From Unio delphinus (Eukaryota > Mollusca > Bivalvia > Unionida > Unionidae): DNA of 64,000 bases. Position 1 is the stretch's first letter. The number at the start of each line of letters is the position of its first letter. This document shows, one piece after another, positions 60,003 to 64,000 of this stretch. The notes beneath the pieces are model-generated. The model saw nothing but the letters and a program-made list of their open reading frames with translations. It ran no database searches and was not told where the DNA came from. The stretch is from positions 2,528,501 through 2,592,500 of the forward strand of contig JAQISU010000070.1 of assembly GCA_029339505.1 (NCBI GenBank), given 5' to 3'. Made by a program: the position numbers and the translations under genes.

Positions 60003-60064
60003 AGGTCGTTGGCGGGTCTTGAACCAATGACCCTTGGATTACGAGTCCAACACTGTACCGGTTG
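60003..60064 (-). other. tRNA-like sequence (SINE head or tRNA pseudogene)
   Basis: On the minus strand it reads GGTACAGTGTTGGACTCGTA, then a TCATTGGTTCAAGACCC segment. These resemble the A box (TGGYNNAGTGG) and B box (GGTTCRANNCC), with an anticodon-loop-like CTCGTAA (would be CGT, Thr). I could not draw a convincing acceptor stem. It lies about 40 bases upstream of the exon 2 acceptor. A SINE head is the more likely origin. Confidence 0.5.
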
Positions 60065-60105
60065 TCTGTCTTTGAATAGTTTCCATATATTTGCTCATAT
60101 TGCAG

Positions 60106-60212
60106 GTCATGTGCCAGACTCTTGAGGAATGCTTTGACAAGTTCCATCCCCCGTCTTTTACTGTCATCCCGCAGTTAATCCCTGTAATTCTCCAGACTGG
60201 CGTACTTATCAA
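60106..60212 (+). CDS. Exon 2 of the predicted small secreted protein
   Basis: The stretch is preceded by a pyrimidine-rich acceptor (TTTGCTCATATTGCAG) and followed by AA|GTAAGTATCG, a near-perfect donor. It reads open in phase 0 for 35 codons plus 2 bases, exactly the phase left by exon 1. The peptide starts VMCQTLEECFDKFHPP and continues through a hydrophobic FTVIPQLIPVILQTGVLI segment. Two cysteines (MCQ and EEC) may pair with that of exon 1. Base composition is visibly less AT-rich than the flanks. The family is not recognised. The coding character and the two consensus splice sites make it the best-supported exon in the window. Confidence 0.65.
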
Positions 60213-60239
60213 GTAAGTATCGTCATCGAGAAACCAATA

Positions 60240-60651
60240 AAGTCACAACAATATAGCAATATTCCAAGTAGTGTTGTCACAACAATATAGCAATATTCCA
60301 AGTAGTGTTGTCACAACAATATAGCAATATTCCAAGTAGTGTTGTCACAACAATATATCAATATTCCAAGTAGTGTTGTCACAACAATATAGCAATATTC
60401 CAAGTAGTGTTGTCACAACAATATATCAATATCCCAAGTAGTGTTGTCACAACAATATATCAATATTCCAAATAGTGTTGTCACAACAATATATCAATAT
60501 TCCAAATAGTGTTGTCACAACAATATAGCAATATTCCAAGTAGTGTTGTTACAACAATATAGGATTATTCCAATTAGTGTTGTCACAACAATATAGCAAT
60601 ATTCCAAGTAGTGTTGTCACAACAATATAGCAATATTCCAAGTAGTGTTGC
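60240..60651. repeat. 34-bp minisatellite B, about 12 copies, in intron 2
   Basis: The unit is GTTGTCACAACAATATAGCA plus ATATTCCAAGTAGT. It contains the odd palindrome GTTGT-C-ACAAC. It is unrelated in sequence to the other 34-bp array despite the equal length. It begins only 27 bases after the exon 2 donor. Confidence 0.95.
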
Positions 60652-60919
60652 TCTTAAATGTTACTGTTTATGACACCTTTATAAACATAATTCCATAATT
60701 ATAACTAAAATATGTCACACAAAAGTATAAGACTATTTCTTTTACAAAAACTGCTTTGAAATGGGTCATTTCTAAATGCTCATTGAATGACATTACTAAA
60801 CAACGACTCTGCAAACACAGCTCCTTCGGTATCTAGTTTAGACTTGACCCTGTCCAGAATCAAATTTATTATCTACCTTACCTGGATTATTGGTTTTATA
60901 AACATTATATGTATTTCAG

Positions 60920-61073
60920 TCTGAGTCCAGAGCATTGGAAATTCCCCATGACAAACCTGTCTACCTATTGTTTACCACATTTTATATATACTTTCACTTA
61001 TTGTCTTTCTAATTATAACTATGATTTTATCTTGAACTCATTTGGAACCTTCCAGAATGAAATTTTCAATTAG
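60920..61073 (+). CDS. Exon 3 (probably terminal) of the predicted small secreted protein
   Basis: It is preceded by ATTATATGTATTTCAG, a plausible acceptor. Taking the two bases left by exon 2, the frame reads N, then LSPEHWKFPMTNLSTYCLP, and stays open to TAG at 61071-61073. The first 17 codons look strongly protein-like. The later part (HFIYTFTYCLSNYNYDF...) is AT-rich and could be either genuine C-terminus or read-through past an unrecognised donor. The stop is directly followed by GTAATA, so the true end is uncertain. No convincing AATAAA lies before the LTR at 61382. Family not recognised. Confidence 0.5.
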
Positions 61074-61381
61074 GTAATAGTTATTTTATTTATTCAAATG
61101 ATTTCATTCAAGTTATATTTGTCTGTAAATACAAAGTACTCAAAAATAACATTCATCGAAAAAGTGACAAAGATTTATGGTGATATTCAAATTATGATAT
61201 ATTTTTTTTAATTGTATTATTGCTATATAACAAAAACAAACATGTCAGTACATCACTACAACACAACCCATTACAGGCGCATCATCACTTTCTTCTCCAG
61301 ATTTAGCAAAGCCACTTAAAGTATATTCAGACTTATTTTATAAATTCCTGAGTTACTGAGTTCGTTTTACATTTTCACCTT

Positions 61382-62205
61382 TGTTACGTATATTTGATTT
61401 AAGTTATTTATTTCTGTTTTAATTGTTTGTTTGTCAGATTCAAATTTGACATTTTAAGTTTAAGATTCATTCATTGGGAGATATTTTTTTCAAAAAAGTG
61501 GGATGACTTGTACTTTACAAATAAACACCAGATGTTGACCTCATTTCTGACCTGGCTTCAGAGTTGTAAACAAGCTTTTATAATGATTGGTTGATTCCAA
61601 GGACATTCTGGAGCTTTGTTATAAACATCTTTCTATTTTTAGTTGGTTCATACGGTGTGTACGAGATTTTTTTAACGTAAATTTGTTCTAAAAGATTCTA
61701 AAAGATCATGTGACCCCTTCCTTGTTTACGTAAAAACAGGTATATAAATTATTTTGGAGCGAACAATGTAGTAGAACATGGGCTGTTAGAATATTAAGTT
61801 GTGTCGTTTTGAGTTATTTTAAATTACATTATATTGGAAATTATTTCAATTCGTTTGGATTAAGAGGATTTAATTTGTTATTTATCTGGAAAGTAATTGT
61901 GCTCATTGAATTATATTACCAAGAACTGACTTCATCACGTGACATCGTCTTCCATCTTGGATACTTCACTAAGATTCGAACTTAGAATTATTTGTACATT
62001 TTATTACTAGGACTTTTGCAATTTCTCTAGTGGATAATATTTTGAATTATTTTTGGATTAATTTTGGAATTGATTCTTAAAACCGTAAGTTTATTTTTCT
62101 TTTCTGGAAAATATTTGTGCTCAATAAATTGTTTATTAAGTTTTTACAAGCTTGTTATTTTCACTCTTTTTATGTTACTGTTTATTCGAGCATATGCACG
62201 TAACA
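61382..62205 (+). mobile_element. LTR, family A (824 bp), solo
   Basis: It starts TGTTACGTATATTTGA and ends GCACGTAACA. It is the reverse complement of the family found at 46512 and 51351, moderately diverged. It retains TATATAAATTATTTTGGAG (near 61740), AACCGTAAGTTTATTT (near 62080) and AATAAA (near 62125). No exact 5-bp target duplication is visible (ACCTT versus CTTTA). No internal region was found on either side. Confidence 0.85.
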
Positions 62206-63262
62206 CTTTATTTTCTTGAGACATAAATTATTTGTTGAATTTTATTAAGCTTGTTTGGTTTGTCTTCTAATGTATACTTAGTTTAAGACAATAGATCAGT
62301 TGCGCTTTGCATTACTTTTTGAAACATCCTTTGATACAAAAGTCAAAGCAAAACATACTTTTCTGCACGATTGTGGATGTGGAGGTTTGAGTGAGGAGAT
62401 AATGTAACACGGGTCGTATTTTAAGCTCTCACATTAAAGCGGATGACCAGTAAGACACTCCCTTCAAACAATAATGTCTACTGCGTTGTTATGGCGATAT
62501 CTTATATGTCCTATCCAATTCATTATAAAAGCATTTTTATATATACAAGAAATAACACACTGAAAGTCTAATCTATATTTTATCAGTTCTTATTTATTTT
62601 ATATCAGTTTCTTTCTCTTACTTTGTTTATGTTTCTTTCTCTACTTTCTTGTAATCACTTACCATTAGCGGATGACATGCGGTTGTCAAGAGCCATTAAA
62701 TGACACATCTATGGTCTATCATTGGCGGATTAGTTTATAAAATTACTCCAGCAAGAGATTGGAAAGAAGTAGTAAATTCTAATCTGATGTACCATACAAT
62801 ACTCCTACATGATTATCTTTGTGGCTCAGTCCAAAGTTTGTCTGTCGTAAAAGGCTATTTCTATTGACGAATTTTACATTCCTTGGTGACCATATAAACA
62901 GTTATATTTCCTTTGTTACTATCGATTCCGAGTCCCTGTTGGATTGTAAAGCCTGATGTAATTTTATTTGAGAACCATCGCTATAACTTGCTCTAATCTG
63001 AACCGTATTTTTGTTTTGTCGTTTTGCCCATGCAATCGTAATTGTGTACTGTCTTGAGAAGTCCGAAACATTTAAAACTAATTAGCCAAAAGACTCAAGA
63101 AATCTCTTATTGCCTGAGGAAGATAATGGCAAAACAAGACTATACTTGCACGACAAAAGTCGTAAAGTATGCACTTGTCTGTTGAGAATAAACGATTTGT
63201 GGATTTCAAAATAAATCAGGTTTAGATTGCTTTAGTAAAATATGTGTTCAGACCCAGTAACT
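62206..63262. other. No supported feature
   Basis: AT-rich sequence between an LTR and a minisatellite. No exon, RNA gene or transposon is recognised. Confidence 0.45.
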
Positions 63263-63492
63263 AGAGAGTAGAGATAGAGAGTAGAGATAGAGAGTAGAGA
63301 AAGAGAGTAGAGATAGAGAGTAGAGATAGAGAGTAGAGATAGAGAGTAGAGATAGAGAGTAGAGATAGAGAGTAGAGATAGAGAGTAGAGATAGAGAGTA
63401 GAGATAGAGAGTAGAGATAGAGAGTAGAGATAGAGAGTAGAGATAGAGAGTAGAGATAGAGAGTAGAGATAGAGAGTAGAGATAGAGAGTAG
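63263..63492. repeat. 13-bp purine-rich minisatellite, about 17 copies
   Basis: The unit GAGATAGAGAGTA is nearly perfect, apart from one AGAAAGAG variant near 63300. The minus-strand SLSLLSISTLYLY frames are artefacts. Confidence 0.96.
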
Positions 63493-63837
63493 CCCATTTT
63501 GCGGTGGAACAATATACATATGATCAACAGAAAGTACACAATATTCTAGCAACATACATTGTCATAAAGCAACATGCAATTACCGAGGCTGTTGTCGATC
63601 CCCAACGCTTAAGATTTTAAACAGAACAAACTCTGCTGGACAAATGCTACTCAACAGGTTTGTAACTTATGTGCAAGGTAGAAATAGAAATAAAACGAAC
63701 ATTATCCTAAATTTTTAATTGTTAGATTGAATTACATGTAATCCCGATATCATAAAGCATTGTCATGTCATACCAAACTTTGACATGTCGCCATGAATAT
63801 CCCTATCAAATCGGCGTGATTATATCACGATACATTT

Positions 63838-64000
63838 TTAATGACGTTGTTGTTGATGTTGTTGTTATAGGGTCTAACACCATTTTCAGCACAAGACAGG
63901 CTCTATATGACGGCTAGTATAGCAGGTGGATGAAGAACCCGGGAAAACGCCAGAAGAATCGCAGACAGCGTTCCTTGTAAGCTGCGCGCGTGCGCGTGCG
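63838..64000 (-). mobile_element. V-SINE/RUDI-like SINE, cut by the window edge
   Basis: Read on the minus strand from the window end, AGGCGTTTTC-like and CATCCACC-like text, then ACTAGCCGTCATATAGAGCC, GTGCTGAAAATGGTGTTAGA and an AAC-rich tail. These match in order the 3' half of the SINE at 20633-20909 (GGTTTTCC, CGCCACC, CTGGCCGCC, GTGCTGAAAAATGACGTTAA). The tail is AAC-rich instead of plain A. The tRNA head lies beyond the window. The extreme right end (63980-64000) is a GCGCGTGCG-rich tract. Confidence 0.72.

Noticed and set aside
63232..63555. 107-residue LYSLSLLSISTL repeat frame on the minus strand
   Set aside because: It is a translation of the 13-bp minisatellite in a fortuitously open strand.
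63840..63960. Possible exon 4 of the split gene (pyrimidine tract then AG at 63870)
   Set aside because: In the phase left by exon 2 it stops at once, and the sequence is the reverse complement of a SINE core.

Overview
This is an AT-rich, intron- and repeat-dominated animal DNA window with very few supportable genes. Two tRNA-derived SINE types resemble, from memory, families widespread in molluscs: one of V-SINE/RUDI type and one with a GACTGGGTGGG-type body. Together with a CR1/L2-like LINE and a Ty3/Gypsy element with a Gmr1-like domain order, they suggest a mollusc or another lophotrochozoan. That assignment is inference. No bacterial or viral genome organisation is present.

Layout. 1-2.4 kb: the 3' part of a decayed Gypsy-type retrotransposon, ordered integrase, reverse transcriptase, RNase H remnant, polypurine tract and 3' LTR. 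2.7-3.85 kb: a broken LINE. 4.5-8.5 kb: five short tandem arrays. 8.8-10.2 kb: a second LINE of CR1/L2 type with an (ATT)n tail. 11.7-12.4 kb: a minus-strand, promoter- and intron-like structure bounded by 46-bp direct repeats. 13-33 kb: mostly featureless AT-rich sequence with two SINEs (17.2 and 20.6 kb), a solo LTR (24.5 kb), microsatellites and a possible first exon at 32.78 kb. 35-61 kb: one plausible split gene, described below, whose giant first intron is packed with tandem arrays. 61.4-64 kb: another LTR, a 13-bp array and a SINE cut by the window edge.

The best gene model is a small secreted protein with three exons on the + strand: 35038-35217 (signal peptide), 60106-60212 and 60920-61073. 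The splice phases agree (0/0, then 2/2) and every junction has a good donor or acceptor. I do not recognise the family. Intron 1, about 24.9 kb, holds a 44-bp satellite (about 80 copies), 30-, 17- and 28-bp minisatellites, about 7.2 kb of a 26-bp satellite, a 58-bp repeat and a 34-bp array. The 26-bp satellite contains two copies of the same solo-LTR insertion, which shows that a unit of about 4.84 kb was duplicated after the insertion.

No clearly new molecular system is visible. The most informative observations are the duplicated solo LTR inside a higher-order satellite, the triplicated exon end whose two extra splice donors are decayed, the direct-repeat-bounded intron-like unit, the CpG-decay series in a pentanucleotide array, and a microsatellite that has taken the place of a TATA box in an LTR.
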